Source: Puniceibacterium sp. IMCC21224 (GTDB lineage: Bacteria; Pseudomonadota; Alphaproteobacteria; Rhodobacterales; Rhodobacteraceae). From it: DNA of 64,000 nucleotides. The stretch is taken from positions 3,286,001-3,350,000 of the forward strand of contig NZ_LDPY01000001.1 in assembly GCF_001038505.1 (NCBI RefSeq), read 5' to 3'. The notes beneath the pieces are model-generated. The model was not told the origin of the DNA and did not search any database. It was given only the letters and a program-made list of their open reading frames with translations. Position 1 is the stretch's first letter. The number at the start of each line of letters is the position of its first letter. Below are positions 27,472 through 41,321 of this stretch, piece after piece. The position numbers and the translations under genes are program-made.

Positions 27472-28236
27472 ATGCTGAATACAATCACCCATGGCTCTGC
27501 CACCGATCAGCTGCCGCTGGTCATCGTTCACGGGCTCTATGGCTCTGCCCGCAATTGGGGGGTGATCGCCAAACGCCTGTCAGAGGACCGGCTGGTGGTG
27601 GCCGTTGACCTGCGCAATCACGGTGACAGCCCATGGACCGACAGCCACAGCTACCCCGATATGGCGGCGGATCTGGCTGGGGTCGTTGCGACGATTGGCG
27701 GTCGCGCGAATGTTGTTGGGCATTCGATGGGTGGCAAGGCCGCGATGATGCTGGCGCTAGGCTATCCCGACACGGTAGACCGCCTGATCGTGGCCGATAT
27801 TGCGCCGGTACGCTACAGCCACAGTCAGGTGCAATTCATCCACGCAATGCGGTCGGTCGATCTGAAAAGGGTCGAGAAACGCTCGGACGCGCTGGCGCAA
27901 CTGGCGCTGACGGTGCCTGATCCGACCCTACAAAGCTTTTTCACCCAGTCTCTGGACCTCAAGGACAAGCGTTGGAAGCTGAACCTCGACACGCTTGAGG
28001 CCGAGATGCCCAAGGTGCTGGGCTTTCCCGAGGTATCCGCCACCTTCGACAGGCCAACACTGTTTCTGTCGGGCGGCGACTCGGATTACGTGACGCCGGA
28101 ATATCGTCCCCAGATCCGGGGGATGTTCCCCACGGCGCGCTTTGCCCGCATTCCCGGCGCCGGTCACTGGCTGCACGCCGAAAAACCCCGCGAATTCGAA
28201 GCAGCGGTGCGCGCCTTTCTGGCGCTGCCCGGCTGA
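27472..28236 (+). CDS. Alpha/beta hydrolase, YbfF-like esterase
   Basis: 254-residue esterase. The oxyanion region is VIVHGLYGSARNW, followed by the DLRNHGDSP motif typical of YbfF/PPE-type esterases. The nucleophile is in VGHSMGGK, a late acid in GGDSDYV, and the His in GAGHWLHAEKP. ATG at 27472 gives the standard N-terminus; the frame is open upstream only as a run-through. It is cytoplasmic and acts on short acyl esters. Confidence 0.88.
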   Translation: MLNTITHGSATDQLPLVIVHGLYGSARNWGVIAKRLSEDRLVVAVDLRNHGDSPWTDSHSYPDMAADLAGVVATIGGRANVVGHSMGGKAAMMLALGYPDTVDRLIVADIAPVRYSHSQVQFIHAMRSVDLKRVEKRSDALAQLALTVPDPTLQSFFTQSLDLKDKRWKLNLDTLEAEMPKVLGFPEVSATFDRPTLFLSGGDSDYVTPEYRPQIRGMFPTARFARIPGAGHWLHAEKPREFEAAVRAFLALPG

Positions 28237-28410
28237 CATCGCGGGCCAGCTTCGGATTTTCGAAATCGGCGAACCGCTCTTGGCAAATGCGATCCGCGCC
28301 CCCTTGTGCGCGGGCGGTTCTGCGCGCTCATGCTGGTGGCACAAGGAAACAAACCCATGCCGCCACAGACACCAATCACCAACACAGCCGCAACGCCGCA
28401 GCGCCGCGCC

Positions 28411-29376
28411 CTAGCCGTCGAGCACGCGCAACTGACCATCGAGCCAGGGCAATTGCCGCTGCGCCGGGTCGATCACCAGTTCCTGCACCAGATTGCGCAT
28501 GGTCCGCGCCACGTCGCGCGGCACCCGATCAGCCCAATCGGTATGGGCAAACAGCGATATGGTGCGCGAAAACGGCTTGAACGGCAGCACATGGGCCTCG
28601 ATCTCATCGTGGAACCGACCGGCCCGCATGTATCCCAGCGGTGTGGTCACACCCCAGCCAACACCGCGCGCCACCAGCGTCATCAGCGACAGATGTGTGC
28701 CAATCTCAAACCGTTCGGCAAAGACCAGTTTCTGACGCGCCAGATGCGCCTCGACCTGTCGCCCGATCAGCTGTTCACGGTCGTGGCGCAGCAGCGGAAG
28801 GCGATGCATCACCTCTTCCAGCGAACCGGCCTCAGCTACAGATCCGCGCGGACAGACCAGCATGAACGGGTCGCGCACCAGCGGATATTCGATCACGCCG
28901 TCCATGACCTGTCCACTGCTGGCCGCCACGGCGATATGCAGCTTGCGCGCCTGCATCGCAGCGCTGATTTCGTGGCTGGGGGCGCTGATCAGTTTGAACC
29001 GGCAACGCGTCAGGTTTTCGGCCAGAATGGTGACCAGACGCGGTGTCAGATCATTGTCGAAATCGTCGATCATTCCCAGGTTCAGCGTGCTCAGATGTGT
29101 GAGATCCATCACCGTCAGTTCGTTCTGCGCCAGTCGCAGTTGACTGAGCACCACTTGCGCGCGGACCAGAAACGACCGGCCTGCGGGGGTCAACATCATC
29201 GGGCGCCGCCCGTGATCGATCAGGTCCGCGTGCAGTGCGGTTTCAAGGTTGCGCATCTGCTGGCTGACGGCGGGCTGGCTCAGCCCCAGGTTTTCGGCGG
29301 CCTGCGCGACCGAACCGGTAGCAGCCAGTGCCTCAAACACTTCAAGTCCCCGCAATGTGACCCCTTTCATCAGCAT
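28411..29376 (-). CDS. LysR-type transcriptional regulator
   Basis: 321 residues from ATG 29376 (AGGGGA lies about 6 nt upstream). Helix-turn-helix: ALAATGSVAQAAENLGLSQPA, then a LysR effector domain. It is divergent from the HpsN-like/CuyA-like/racemase operon, which it probably controls. A GTTTCA-N7-TGAAAC palindrome lies in the gap. An upstream in-frame start at 29400 would overlap that operator region. Confidence 0.9.
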   Translation of the reverse strand: MLMKGVTLRGLEVFEALAATGSVAQAAENLGLSQPAVSQQMRNLETALHADLIDHGRRPMMLTPAGRSFLVRAQVVLSQLRLAQNELTVMDLTHLSTLNLGMIDDFDNDLTPRLVTILAENLTRCRFKLISAPSHEISAAMQARKLHIAVAASSGQVMDGVIEYPLVRDPFMLVCPRGSVAEAGSLEEVMHRLPLLRHDREQLIGRQVEAHLARQKLVFAERFEIGTHLSLMTLVARGVGWGVTTPLGYMRAGRFHDEIEAHVLPFKPFSRTISLFAHTDWADRVPRDVARTMRNLVQELVIDPAQRQLPWLDGQLRVLDG

Positions 29377-29401
29377 ACCAGGTCCCCTGTGCGCCACCAT
29401 A

Positions 29402-29420
29402 GTTTCATCTTTTGTGAAAC
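29402..29420. promoter_or_regulatory. Palindrome GTTTCA-N7-TGAAAC, candidate LysR site
   Basis: Six-base arms with a seven-base spacer, matching the T-N11-A pattern of LysR sites. It lies 25 bp upstream of the LysR start and 111 bp upstream of the divergent operon. Confidence 0.5.
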
Positions 29421-29432
29421 GATCACTCGCCC

Positions 29433-29456
29433 AACCACTGGCCTAACCACTGGCCT
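29433..29456. repeat. Tandem 12-bp repeat
   Basis: AACCACTGGCCT occurs twice in direct tandem, followed by AAC, between the LysR palindrome and the HpsN-like start. It could be a regulatory direct repeat or simple slippage. Confidence 0.6.
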
Positions 29457-29531
29457 AACGTCAAGCAATACCCGCCTAGCCACCCCCGCCCCGCCACCCT
29501 TGCGATCAATTCGCCTGCTCCGGAGTCACTC

Positions 29532-30833
29532 ATGCCGCTGACACTGAAAACCGCCCCCGGCCTGCCACCGAACAGCAGCCGTGACACAACCGACACCGTG
29601 CAAATCATGCTTGCCCGCATCGCGACGCAGGGCGAGGTCGCGGTCGCGGAATACGCCGCAACACTGGATGGCTGGACCGGCCCAATGATCGTCCCACAAA
29701 GCGAACTGGAGGCCGCAGCTGACAAAGTGGCCCCAGCGCTGCGCAACGCCATCACCTATGCGCACGCCAACATTCGTGCCTTTGCCCTGGCCCAGCGCGC
29801 CAGCGTCACCGATTTTGAAACCGAACTGCGCCCGGGCCTGATCGCAGGTCAGCGACAATTGCCTGTCACTTGCGCCGGGGCGTATGTGCCCGGCGGTCGC
29901 TATGCCCATATCGCATCAGCCCTGATGACCATCACGACCGCCCGCGCCGCTGGCGTCAGCCATGTCATCGCGTGCTCTCCGCCACACCAAGGCGGCATAC
30001 CGCCCGCGATTCTGTATGCGATGCATCTGGCCGGTGCGGACAGGGTGCTGAACCTTGGCGGGGTGCAGGGCATTGCAGCCATGGCGCAGGGCCTCTTTGG
30101 TTTGCGCGCCGCCGACATCTTGGTCGGTCCCGGCAATGCCTACGTCGCCGAGGCCAAGCGGCAGATATTCGGCCCAACCGGCATCGACATGATCGCGGGC
30201 CCCACCGACAGCATGGTCGTCGCCGATGCCACCGCCGACCCGGCACTGGTCGCGCTTGATCTGGCGGGACAGGCGGAACACGGCGCCACCTCGCCGGTCT
30301 GGCTGGTCACAGATCACGCACCACTGGCCCGGCAGGTGCTGGCCTTGATGCCTGCTACGCTGGCCCGTCTGCCCGAACCCAACCGCACGGCCGCCGCCGC
30401 CGCCTGGGACGCATTGGGCGAGGTCATCCTGTGTTCCAGCCGCGAAGAGATGGCCCAGACCGCCGACACCTACGCCCCCGAACATCTGCACGTGCAGGCG
30501 GCTGATCTGGATTGGTGGCTCAAACGCCTCTCGGCCTATGGCTCGCTGTTTTTGGGGGCCGAAACCACAGTGGCCTTTGGCGACAAGGCGGCAGGTCCCA
30601 ACCACGTGCTGCCCACCGGTCGCGCGGCGCGCTACACTGGCGGTCTGTCGGTTCACAAGTTCCTGAAGACAGTGACCTGGCAACGCGTCACAGCACAGGC
30701 CTTGCCCGACCTTGCCACCGCCACCGCCACAATATCACGCGCCGAAGGCATGGAAGGTCACGCCTTGACTGCCGATGCCCGGCTTGACACGTTCCTGAAC
30801 ACGCCCCTCCGGGCGGCAATGACCAAAGGATAA
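29532..30833 (+). CDS. Histidinol-dehydrogenase-fold dehydrogenase, HpsN-like
   Basis: 433-residue member of the HisD fold. The segments CAGAYVPGGRYAHIASA, AGPTDSMVVAD, GQAEHGATSPVWLV and GPNHVLPT follow the sulfopropanediol 3-dehydrogenase (HpsN) pattern more closely than biosynthetic HisD, where the first reads AGLYVPGG. HpsN oxidises (R)-2,3-dihydroxypropane-1-sulfonate to sulfolactate with NAD and zinc; the zinc-site Gln, His and His are in these motifs. It opens an operon with a CuyA/DcyD-family enzyme and a racemase, next to a divergent LysR gene. Start ATG 29532 follows CGGAGT. A different hydroxy-acid or diol substrate remains possible. Confidence 0.82.
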   Translation: MPLTLKTAPGLPPNSSRDTTDTVQIMLARIATQGEVAVAEYAATLDGWTGPMIVPQSELEAAADKVAPALRNAITYAHANIRAFALAQRASVTDFETELRPGLIAGQRQLPVTCAGAYVPGGRYAHIASALMTITTARAAGVSHVIACSPPHQGGIPPAILYAMHLAGADRVLNLGGVQGIAAMAQGLFGLRAADILVGPGNAYVAEAKRQIFGPTGIDMIAGPTDSMVVADATADPALVALDLAGQAEHGATSPVWLVTDHAPLARQVLALMPATLARLPEPNRTAAAAAWDALGEVILCSSREEMAQTADTYAPEHLHVQAADLDWWLKRLSAYGSLFLGAETTVAFGDKAAGPNHVLPTGRAARYTGGLSVHKFLKTVTWQRVTAQALPDLATATATISRAEGMEGHALTADARLDTFLNTPLRAAMTKG

Positions 30834-30836
30834 TCT

Positions 30837-31847
30837 ATGAACCTCGCCCGCTTTCCCCGCGCCCGTCTGGCCCATTTGCCCACACCACTGGAATTCATGC
30901 CACGCCTGACAGCAGCATTGAACGGCCCCGATATCTGGATCAAGCGCGACGACTGCACCGGGTTATCAACGGGCGGCAACAAGACCCGCAAGCTGGAATT
31001 CCTGATGGCCGAAGCTCAGGACATGGGTGCGGACATTGTCCTAACCCAAGGCGCCACCCAGTCGAACCATGCCCGCCAGACTGCGGCCGCAGCGGCCAAG
31101 CTGGGTATGGACTGCCACATCCTGCTCGAAGACCGCACCGGCTATAATCACGAGAACTACCGCTACAACGGCAACGTGCTACTGGATGTACTGCACGGCG
31201 CGTCAATCGAACACCGTGGCCCGAACCTCGACATGAATGCCGAGATGGAGGCCGTGGCCGACAAGATGCGCAGCGACGGCCGCAAACCCTACACTATCCC
31301 TGGCGGCGGATCGAACGCCACCGGCGCACTGGGGTACGTCAACTGCGCATTTGAGATGCTGGGCCAGTTCATCGACACCGGCCTGCGGGTCGATCACATC
31401 GTCCATGCCACCGGATCCGCAGGCACACAGGCCGGACTGATCACCGGCCTCAAGGCCACCAACGCGCAGATCCCCCTGCTCGGCATCGGCGTTCGTGCGC
31501 CCAAAGCCAAACAAGAGGAAAATGTCTATAACCTCGCCGTCAAAACCGCCGAAAAGCTCGGCTGCCCCGGCGTTGTCCAACCCGAAGACGTGATCGCCAA
31601 CACAGATTATGTTGGCCCTGGCTACGGCATGCCGGGCGCCGACACGCTGGCCGCCATCGACCTCTTTGCCCGGACCGAGGCGATCCTGCTCGACCCGGTC
31701 TACTCCGCCAAAGGCGGTGCGGGTCTGATCGACCTGATCACCAAGGGCCACTTCAAGAAAGGCGAAACGGTGGTCTTTATCCACACCGGCGGCGCTATCG
31801 GCCTGACCGGCTATACCCACGAATTCGACGTGGCCTCAAAGGCATGA
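30837..31847 (+). CDS. D-cysteine desulfhydrase / L-cysteate sulfo-lyase family PLP enzyme
   Basis: 336-residue fold-type II PLP protein of the DcyD/ACC-deaminase group. The PLP lysine lies in [13 protein letters not shown] and the substrate loop in [15 protein letters not shown]. CuyA of Ruegeria pomeroyi, which cleaves L-cysteate to pyruvate, sulfite and ammonia, belongs to this same subfamily and shares the MNLARFP opening as I recall it. DcyD acts on D-cysteine. Sequence alone does not separate the two roles. The HpsN-like neighbour favours a sulfonate role. It starts 3 bp after the previous stop, with its ribosome site (AAAGGA) inside that gene's end. Confidence 0.85.
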   Translation: MNLARFPRARLAHLPTPLEFMPRLTAALNGPDIWIKRDDCTGLSTGGNKTRKLEFLMAEAQDMGADIVLTQGATQSNHARQTAAAAAKLGMDCHILLEDRTGYNHENYRYNGNVLLDVLHGASIEHRGPNLDMNAEMEAVADKMRSDGRKPYTIPGGGSNATGALGYVNCAFEMLGQFIDTGLRVDHIVHATGSAGTQAGLITGLKATNAQIPLLGIGVRAPKAKQEENVYNLAVKTAEKLGCPGVVQPEDVIANTDYVGPGYGMPGADTLAAIDLFARTEAILLDPVYSAKGGAGLIDLITKGHFKKGETVVFIHTGGAIGLTGYTHEFDVASKA

Positions 31848-32515
31848 ACCGGGTCGGCATCCTCGGCGGCATGGGACCACAGGCGACGATCCTGCTGATG
31901 CAGAAACTGATCGACGCCGTGCCCGCCACCGACGATGCCGACCACATCCCGCTCATCGTACACCAGAACCCACAGGTGCCGTCGCGGATCGCCGCGCTGA
32001 TCGACGGCACCGGCCCCGACCCCACGCCCGTGCTGATCCGCATGGCGCAGGATCTGGCAGCGGCAGGCGCGACCGCGCTCGCTATGCCATGCAACACCGC
32101 GCACCACTATGCCCCCGCACTGCGCGCAGCGACGCCGCTACAGCTGCTCGACATGCTGACAGCCACGGCCCGGACCCTGCGCACGGTCGGCACGATTGGC
32201 ATCCTCGCCTCGCCCGCCACCCGTCTCACCGACGTATTCGCGGGCTACTTCCCGGACCAAACATTGCTGTATGCACAGGATGACGCGCCCATGCTGTCGA
32301 TGATCCGCGCAATCAAAGCGGGCGGCACCCCGTCCAGCATCCTCGACGCAATGACGTCTCAGGCGCTGGCTCTCCTCGATCAGGGCGCTGATCACCTGCT
32401 GGTTGCCTGCACCGAACTGTCGCTGACCGCGCCGCTTCTGCCCGCCACGATCCCACGCACCGACAGCCTAGATTGCCTCACCCAAGCGATCCTCGACCAC
32501 GCCAAAGATGCATAA
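31844..32515 (+). CDS. Aspartate/glutamate racemase family protein
   Basis: 223-residue racemase-family protein. Both catalytic cysteines are present: MPCNTAHH near residue 82 and ACTELS near residue 185. The N-terminal [11 protein letters not shown] is typical of broad-specificity amino-acid racemases. The start overlaps the CuyA/DcyD-like stop (ATGA). Linked to that enzyme it may convert D- and L-forms of its substrate, for example D/L-cysteate or D/L-cysteine. A plain aspartate racemase is the conservative alternative. Confidence 0.85.
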   Translation: MNRVGILGGMGPQATILLMQKLIDAVPATDDADHIPLIVHQNPQVPSRIAALIDGTGPDPTPVLIRMAQDLAAAGATALAMPCNTAHHYAPALRAATPLQLLDMLTATARTLRTVGTIGILASPATRLTDVFAGYFPDQTLLYAQDDAPMLSMIRAIKAGGTPSSILDAMTSQALALLDQGADHLLVACTELSLTAPLLPATIPRTDSLDCLTQAILDHAKDA

Positions 32516-32573
32516 CGCCCCGCGCTTCTTCTCTTCAAAAATACGCAGCCTTCCACACTCGCGACCCTGACGG

Positions 32574-32918
32574 TCAGTAGCCCCGGCAACTCGCCTCGGC
32601 CTGCGTGGAATAGCTCTTGTACCGCTTCCAAAACAGCTCATGAGAGCCGCGATCCGACTGGCGGACCTCCTGCGCCTTGTGCGGATCCTTGTAAAAGCTC
32701 ACCGCCATCTTCTGATCCGAACGGCTCAGCTCGCGATTGGCGACGGTCTGAATACAGCCGCACAACTGCGAATTGCGCGCCTTGCGATCACTGGCCAGAC
32801 AGGCCTTGCTGATCGGCCCCGAGGCAAAGCGCGTCACCTGCCCGCTATAAGACCGCTTCGCGCCGCCACCACAGCCCGCCACCAGCGCCAAAACCACCAT
32901 CATTCCGACAATCCGCAT
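32574..32918 (-). CDS. Predicted small lipoprotein
   Basis: 114 residues from ATG 32918. The N-terminus has a lipoprotein signal (MRIVGMMVVLALVAGC) with a clear lipobox ending in Cys. The mature part carries Cys residues in ISKACLASDRKARNSQLCGC. Relatives in Rhodobacterales are often mislabelled arginine transporter. The function is unknown. Longer upstream extension of the frame is not supported. Confidence 0.72.
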   Translation of the reverse strand: MRIVGMMVVLALVAGCGGGAKRSYSGQVTRFASGPISKACLASDRKARNSQLCGCIQTVANRELSRSDQKMAVSFYKDPHKAQEVRQSDRGSHELFWKRYKSYSTQAEASCRGY

Positions 32919-33115
32919 CGACCTGTCCCCGCTCTGCCCGTATTGAACGCCACCTGCCCGAGGGGTTCCACCCCTCTGATCCACGCGGCCCTTGCCTGAC
33001 AGCATCCTACCCCATGCAACCCCAAAGGTTCAATTCACGTTTATTCCAGCCAGATGCCCCCTTACAGCAAGGCTCAAACCGCAAGCGACGGACAACGCGC
33101 CCACCTTTCGGCGGG

Positions 33116-34582
33116 CTAAGAGAAAAGCCCGATCAAACCATCCGACACCTTGTAAAGGAACTGCGCGAACTTTGCGGCCTTGTAGCCAGTCGATCCATCC
33201 GCCCGCTGCACCACATCATCAATCGTCTCGCGCATTTTAAGCAAGCGATGCGCCAGCTTGGCAGTATCTCCTCTCGGAGGCGTGTCAGCCTCTGTCACGT
33301 GGCGTGCGCTGCGTTCAAGTGCCTCAGCCAGCTCAGGATCAACCATATCTGGCACTTCGTCCGGCACGGCATCCAAAAGCACGCGCAACTCGGGCGAAAG
33401 ATGCTTTGGCGTTTCCAAGGCGTCATAAAGCGCGCAGCGTTCTTTTGCCTTTGCGTCAAACCCGCAAATTTCTTCTTTGCCTGCCCACAGCGTGTTGGCC
33501 AGCAAATTGTAGGACGAAAGATCCGGGTATGTGTAATCGCCAATCTTGAACAACAGGCTTTGGCGCGCATCCGCGAATGCCAGCGCAACCGCGCTCGCGT
33601 TGGTCCGCTTTCTGGGGGCAAACGCATCGTCTCTCAGGATTTCGGCCTCAAGGCTGTCATCGCGAAGCCCGTTGCCACGCCCTTCGCGGATAGCCCGGGA
33701 CAATGCGACCGACACACGCTCAACACAGAACTCTAGCGCATCGCTGGTGGTGACTTCGGCACGTTCTAGGCGGTAAACGCCGCTGTCATCGTCATAGACA
33801 ACAGTTTCACTGATCGCTGTTTTCAGAATGACGCGCTGGCGCTGGATCGACTTTATCTTGGCCGCAACCGCCTTTGGCCCCGCGTTCCACACCTCATCCT
33901 CGATCAGCGCGACTTGCAATTGCAAATCCCAATTCATGGGGTCGCCGTGCAACATGCTGCGATACCAGTCCCGCCAGAACACCCATACCCCGTCTGGGTC
34001 AGGAAGGGCCGAAAACCGGTCCCATTTCGAAACGATCTTTTGCACCGGTTCGACATCCGTCCAAAGGACCTGATTGAACACACCCAGAGATCCAATCCGC
34101 TGACCCTGTTCAGCGTCCTGATAGATGGCGGAGCGGGCAGCGGCAGCGGCGTCGTCGACGGCGTCGGCGGAGGCGGAGGCGGCGGCAGCGGCAGCAGCAG
34201 AGGCTGTGGCGAAGGTTGTGGCAGCGTCGGCAGCGGCGGAGGCTGTGGCGAAGGCGGCGGAGGTGGAGGCGGGGGTTGAGACGGGGGTGGGAACGACGGC
34301 GATAGCGAAGGCGGCGGAGACTGTGGCGGCAGCGGTCTCAACCCGTTTCATATCCGGGGTCGGGCATGTGCTCGCAACCCCGGATATGAGCGTCGCCCGC
34401 AGGCAAGACAAAACCGAGTCTTTTCCGTCCCAACTCTCGGACTTTTGATCGACCACGGCCATAACTGCTGGCAGGCTACGCAGGCTGGACCGCGCGGCGA
34501 TCATCCGGCTCATCCGCATGTCCTGGTTCTTCAGCCAATTTGCCAGCTGTTCCCGATCTTCGATCTTCTCAAATTCAGCCAC
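33116..34582 (-). CDS. Uncharacterised protein with a long Ala/Ser/Thr-rich segment
   Basis: 488 residues; the probable start is GTG at 34582 (AAGGTGG about 10 nt upstream). Residues 1-45 are helical ([13 protein letters not shown]). Residues about 85-155 are almost only Ala, Ser, Thr and Asp, encoded by an impure GCN/TCN triplet tract. A Trp-rich domain follows ([19 protein letters not shown]), then a charged middle and a C-terminal amphipathic end. I recall hypothetical proteins with the same N-terminal REQL-WLK pattern and Ala-rich middle, but no function. The gene is divergent from lepA with 50 bp between. Confidence 0.72.
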   Translation of the reverse strand: MAEFEKIEDREQLANWLKNQDMRMSRMIAARSSLRSLPAVMAVVDQKSESWDGKDSVLSCLRATLISGVASTCPTPDMKRVETAAATVSAAFAIAVVPTPVSTPASTSAAFATASAAADAATTFATASAAAAAAASASADAVDDAAAAARSAIYQDAEQGQRIGSLGVFNQVLWTDVEPVQKIVSKWDRFSALPDPDGVWVFWRDWYRSMLHGDPMNWDLQLQVALIEDEVWNAGPKAVAAKIKSIQRQRVILKTAISETVVYDDDSGVYRLERAEVTTSDALEFCVERVSVALSRAIREGRGNGLRDDSLEAEILRDDAFAPRKRTNASAVALAFADARQSLLFKIGDYTYPDLSSYNLLANTLWAGKEEICGFDAKAKERCALYDALETPKHLSPELRVLLDAVPDEVPDMVDPELAEALERSARHVTEADTPPRGDTAKLAHRLLKMRETIDDVVQRADGSTGYKAAKFAQFLYKVSDGLIGLFS

Positions 34583-34632
34583 GCGTTGATGCCACCTTGA
34601 CCAAGTCCCAAAACCCTTACATATCCCGAAAC

Positions 34633-36435
<1,803 letters not shown>

Positions 36436-36956
36436 ACCCGGTCAGACTTTGTTTGTGGCGGCCAGGGTGCGGGTTCGATCCACGATCTGAATCGTGCGGA
36501 CGCCCAGAATGACCGCAACCGTTGCGATAACTTACGGCTGCGCACGAAAATTGGCATAGTTGCTGACAGCCCCCGCGAAAGTGGGCACCTTCGCAAAAGC
36601 TGGCTTTAAATATTCGGGTCTGCGCCTGCTCTAAATGGCGTGGTCGCCGGACCTTGCGCAGCGCATACCTGACGGGGAGTATCGGCATCTTGCGTGTCAT
36701 TTTATACCACGCCAAGAATTGCGTCCGCTGATAGACGGCATAAAGACATCAGCGCACGCTTGCTACTCAGAATTGGTGCTGCTGAACTCCACGCATCATA
36801 CGGGGCGTTCGTCTGGCAACGACAAGACCACAAATGCCTTGGACAGCGCGAAAATCTGAGCAGCCCGCCAGCTCCTCCACAGCGCATTGCCCCTGACGCG
36901 CGCCTTCGTTATCAGGGTGCCAATCATCTACCCACAAATCCACGAAGGAGGCTCTG
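36436..36956. other. 521-bp gap between lepA and ettA, no gene recognised
   Basis: No conserved coding frame, tRNA or strong terminator is visible. A GGTTCGATCC stretch at 36472 resembles a tRNA T-loop but has no paired arms around it. The ettA ribosome site GAAGGAGG lies at the far right. Short open frames on both strands are likely chance. Confidence 0.5.
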
Positions 36957-38612
36957 ATGGCAGCCTATCAATATGTCTACCACATGGATGGCGTCTCAAA
37001 GGCCTATCCGGGTGGAAAAAAATGCTTTGAAAATATCAAACTGAACTTCCTGCCCGGTGTAAAAATCGGTGTCGTTGGCGTCAACGGTTCGGGTAAATCG
37101 ACCCTGATGAAGATCATGGCCGGCCAGGACAAGGACTTTACCGGTGAGGCCTGGGCCGCCGAAGGCGCCCGCGTCGGCTATTTGCCACAGGAACCCGAAC
37201 TGGACCCCGCGCTGGACGTGCGTGGAAATGTCATGCTGGGTGTTGCCGAGAAAAAGGCCAAGCTCGATAAATATAACGAATTGGCGATGAATTACTCCGA
37301 AGAGACCGCCGACGAGATGGCCGCGCTTCAGGATGTCATCGACGCAGAAAACTTGTGGGATCTGGATAGCCAGATCGACATCGCGCTTGAGGCGCTGCGC
37401 TGCCCGGCGGACGATTCCGATGTAACCACCCTGTCCGGTGGGGAAAAACGCCGGGTGGCGCTGTGCCGCCTGCTGCTCGAAGCGCCGGATATGCTGCTGC
37501 TCGATGAGCCGACCAACCACCTGGACGCCGAAACCATCGCCTGGCTGCAAAACCACCTGATCGCCTACAAGGGCACGATCCTGATCGTCACCCACGACCG
37601 CTACTTCCTCGATTCCATCACCTCGTGGATTCTCGAACTCGAACGCGGCCGCGGCATCCCCTATGAGGGCAACTACTCTGCCTGGCTGGATCAAAAGGCC
37701 AAGCGCCTGCTGCAAGAAGCGCGTGAAGACAAGGCCAAGCAGAAAACGCTTGAGCGCGAATTGGAATGGATTCGTCAGGGCGCCAAGGCGCGTCAGGCCA
37801 AATCCAAGGCGCGTATTTCGTCTTATGAGAAGATGGCCGACCAGTCGGTGCGCGAACGCGTCGGCAAGGCCCAGATCGTCATCCCACACGGGCCACGTCT
37901 GGGTGCCAAGGTGATCGAGGTCGAGGGCCTGAAAAAGGCGATGGGCGACAAACTGTTGATCGAGGAGTTGACATTCTCGCTGCCGCCAGGCGGCATCGTC
38001 GGCGTCATCGGGCCCAACGGCGCCGGCAAATCGACACTGTTCCAAATGCTCACCGGCCACGAAGACCCCGATCAGGGCAGCGTCAGCCTGGGCGACACCG
38101 TCAAGCTGTCGTATGTCGACCAGTCCCGCGACGATCTAGATCCAGACAACAACGTCTGGGAGGCAATTTCCGGCGGTGCCGAACTGATCACGCTGGGCGA
38201 TGCCGAGATCAACTCCCGCGCTTATTGCGGCGCCTTCAACTTTAAGGGTTCGGATCAGCAGAAAAAGGTTGGCCTGCTTTCGGGCGGCGAACGCAACCGT
38301 GTTCACATGGCCCGTCTGCTCAAGGAGGGCGGCAACGTCCTGTTGCTGGATGAACCGACCAACGACCTTGACGTCGAAACCTTGCGAGCGCTCGAAGATG
38401 CGCTGGTGAATTTCGCCGGTTGCGCTGTCGTGATCTCGCACGATCGCTTTTTCCTCGACCGGATCTGCACACATATCCTGGCGTTCGAAGGTGACGCCCA
38501 TGTGGAATGGTTCGAAGGCAATTTCGAAGATTACGAGGAAGACAAGAAACGTCGCCTTGGCGCTGACGCGCTGGAACCCAAGCGGGTCAAGTTCAAGAAG
38601 TTCTCTCGCTAA
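36957..38612 (+). CDS. ettA: Energy-dependent translational throttle protein EttA (ABC-F)
   Basis: 551-residue soluble ABC-F ATPase with two nucleotide-binding domains. Walker A motifs are GVNGSGKST and GPNGAGKST, signatures LSGGEKRRV and LSGGERNRV, and Walker B LLDEPTNHLD and LLDEPTNDLD. There are no membrane segments. EttA gates translation through the ribosomal E site according to ATP level. The start follows GAAGGAGG at good spacing. Confidence 0.95.
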   Translation: MAAYQYVYHMDGVSKAYPGGKKCFENIKLNFLPGVKIGVVGVNGSGKSTLMKIMAGQDKDFTGEAWAAEGARVGYLPQEPELDPALDVRGNVMLGVAEKKAKLDKYNELAMNYSEETADEMAALQDVIDAENLWDLDSQIDIALEALRCPADDSDVTTLSGGEKRRVALCRLLLEAPDMLLLDEPTNHLDAETIAWLQNHLIAYKGTILIVTHDRYFLDSITSWILELERGRGIPYEGNYSAWLDQKAKRLLQEAREDKAKQKTLERELEWIRQGAKARQAKSKARISSYEKMADQSVRERVGKAQIVIPHGPRLGAKVIEVEGLKKAMGDKLLIEELTFSLPPGGIVGVIGPNGAGKSTLFQMLTGHEDPDQGSVSLGDTVKLSYVDQSRDDLDPDNNVWEAISGGAELITLGDAEINSRAYCGAFNFKGSDQQKKVGLLSGGERNRVHMARLLKEGGNVLLLDEPTNDLDVETLRALEDALVNFAGCAVVISHDRFFLDRICTHILAFEGDAHVEWFEGNFEDYEEDKKRRLGADALEPKRVKFKKFSR

Positions 38613-38620
38613 AACGCTGC

Positions 38621-38642
38621 GGGGGCGGTTACATCCGCCCCC
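38621..38642 (+). terminator. GC-rich hairpin after ettA
   Basis: GGGGGCGG and CCGCCCCC flank a TTACAT loop just after the ettA stop. No T-run follows, so it may act as a rho-independent terminator only weakly. Confidence 0.55.
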
Positions 38643-38806
38643 GACCGAGATTCACGGCTAACGCGCAAAAATCGCCACCGGCTGGTCGACTGCGATACGG
38701 GCGCGCCCATTTCCAATACGCACAGCTTCGGTAGCAATTGCCTGATCAGTCAGGGCCAGACAGGCTGTGGCGAGATGTCCCGCCACAGCCCCTTGGCTCT
38801 TGCTGA

Positions 38807-41321
<2,515 letters not shown>

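Noticed and set aside
28306..29541. Long plus-strand frame over the LysR gene
   Set aside because: Opposite a well-supported regulator; composition (His, Arg and Gln rich) is typical of an antisense shadow.
29532..30833. Biosynthetic histidinol dehydrogenase (hisD)
   Set aside because: Key motif segments follow the HpsN pattern and no other histidine genes lie nearby.
34121..34330. Repetitive GC-rich tract considered as a CRISPR or minisatellite
   Set aside because: It has no regular spacer structure and is coding sequence for an Ala-rich protein segment.
36472..36481. GGTTCGATCC resembling a tRNA T-loop
   Set aside because: No pairing acceptor, anticodon or D arms could be found around it on either strand.
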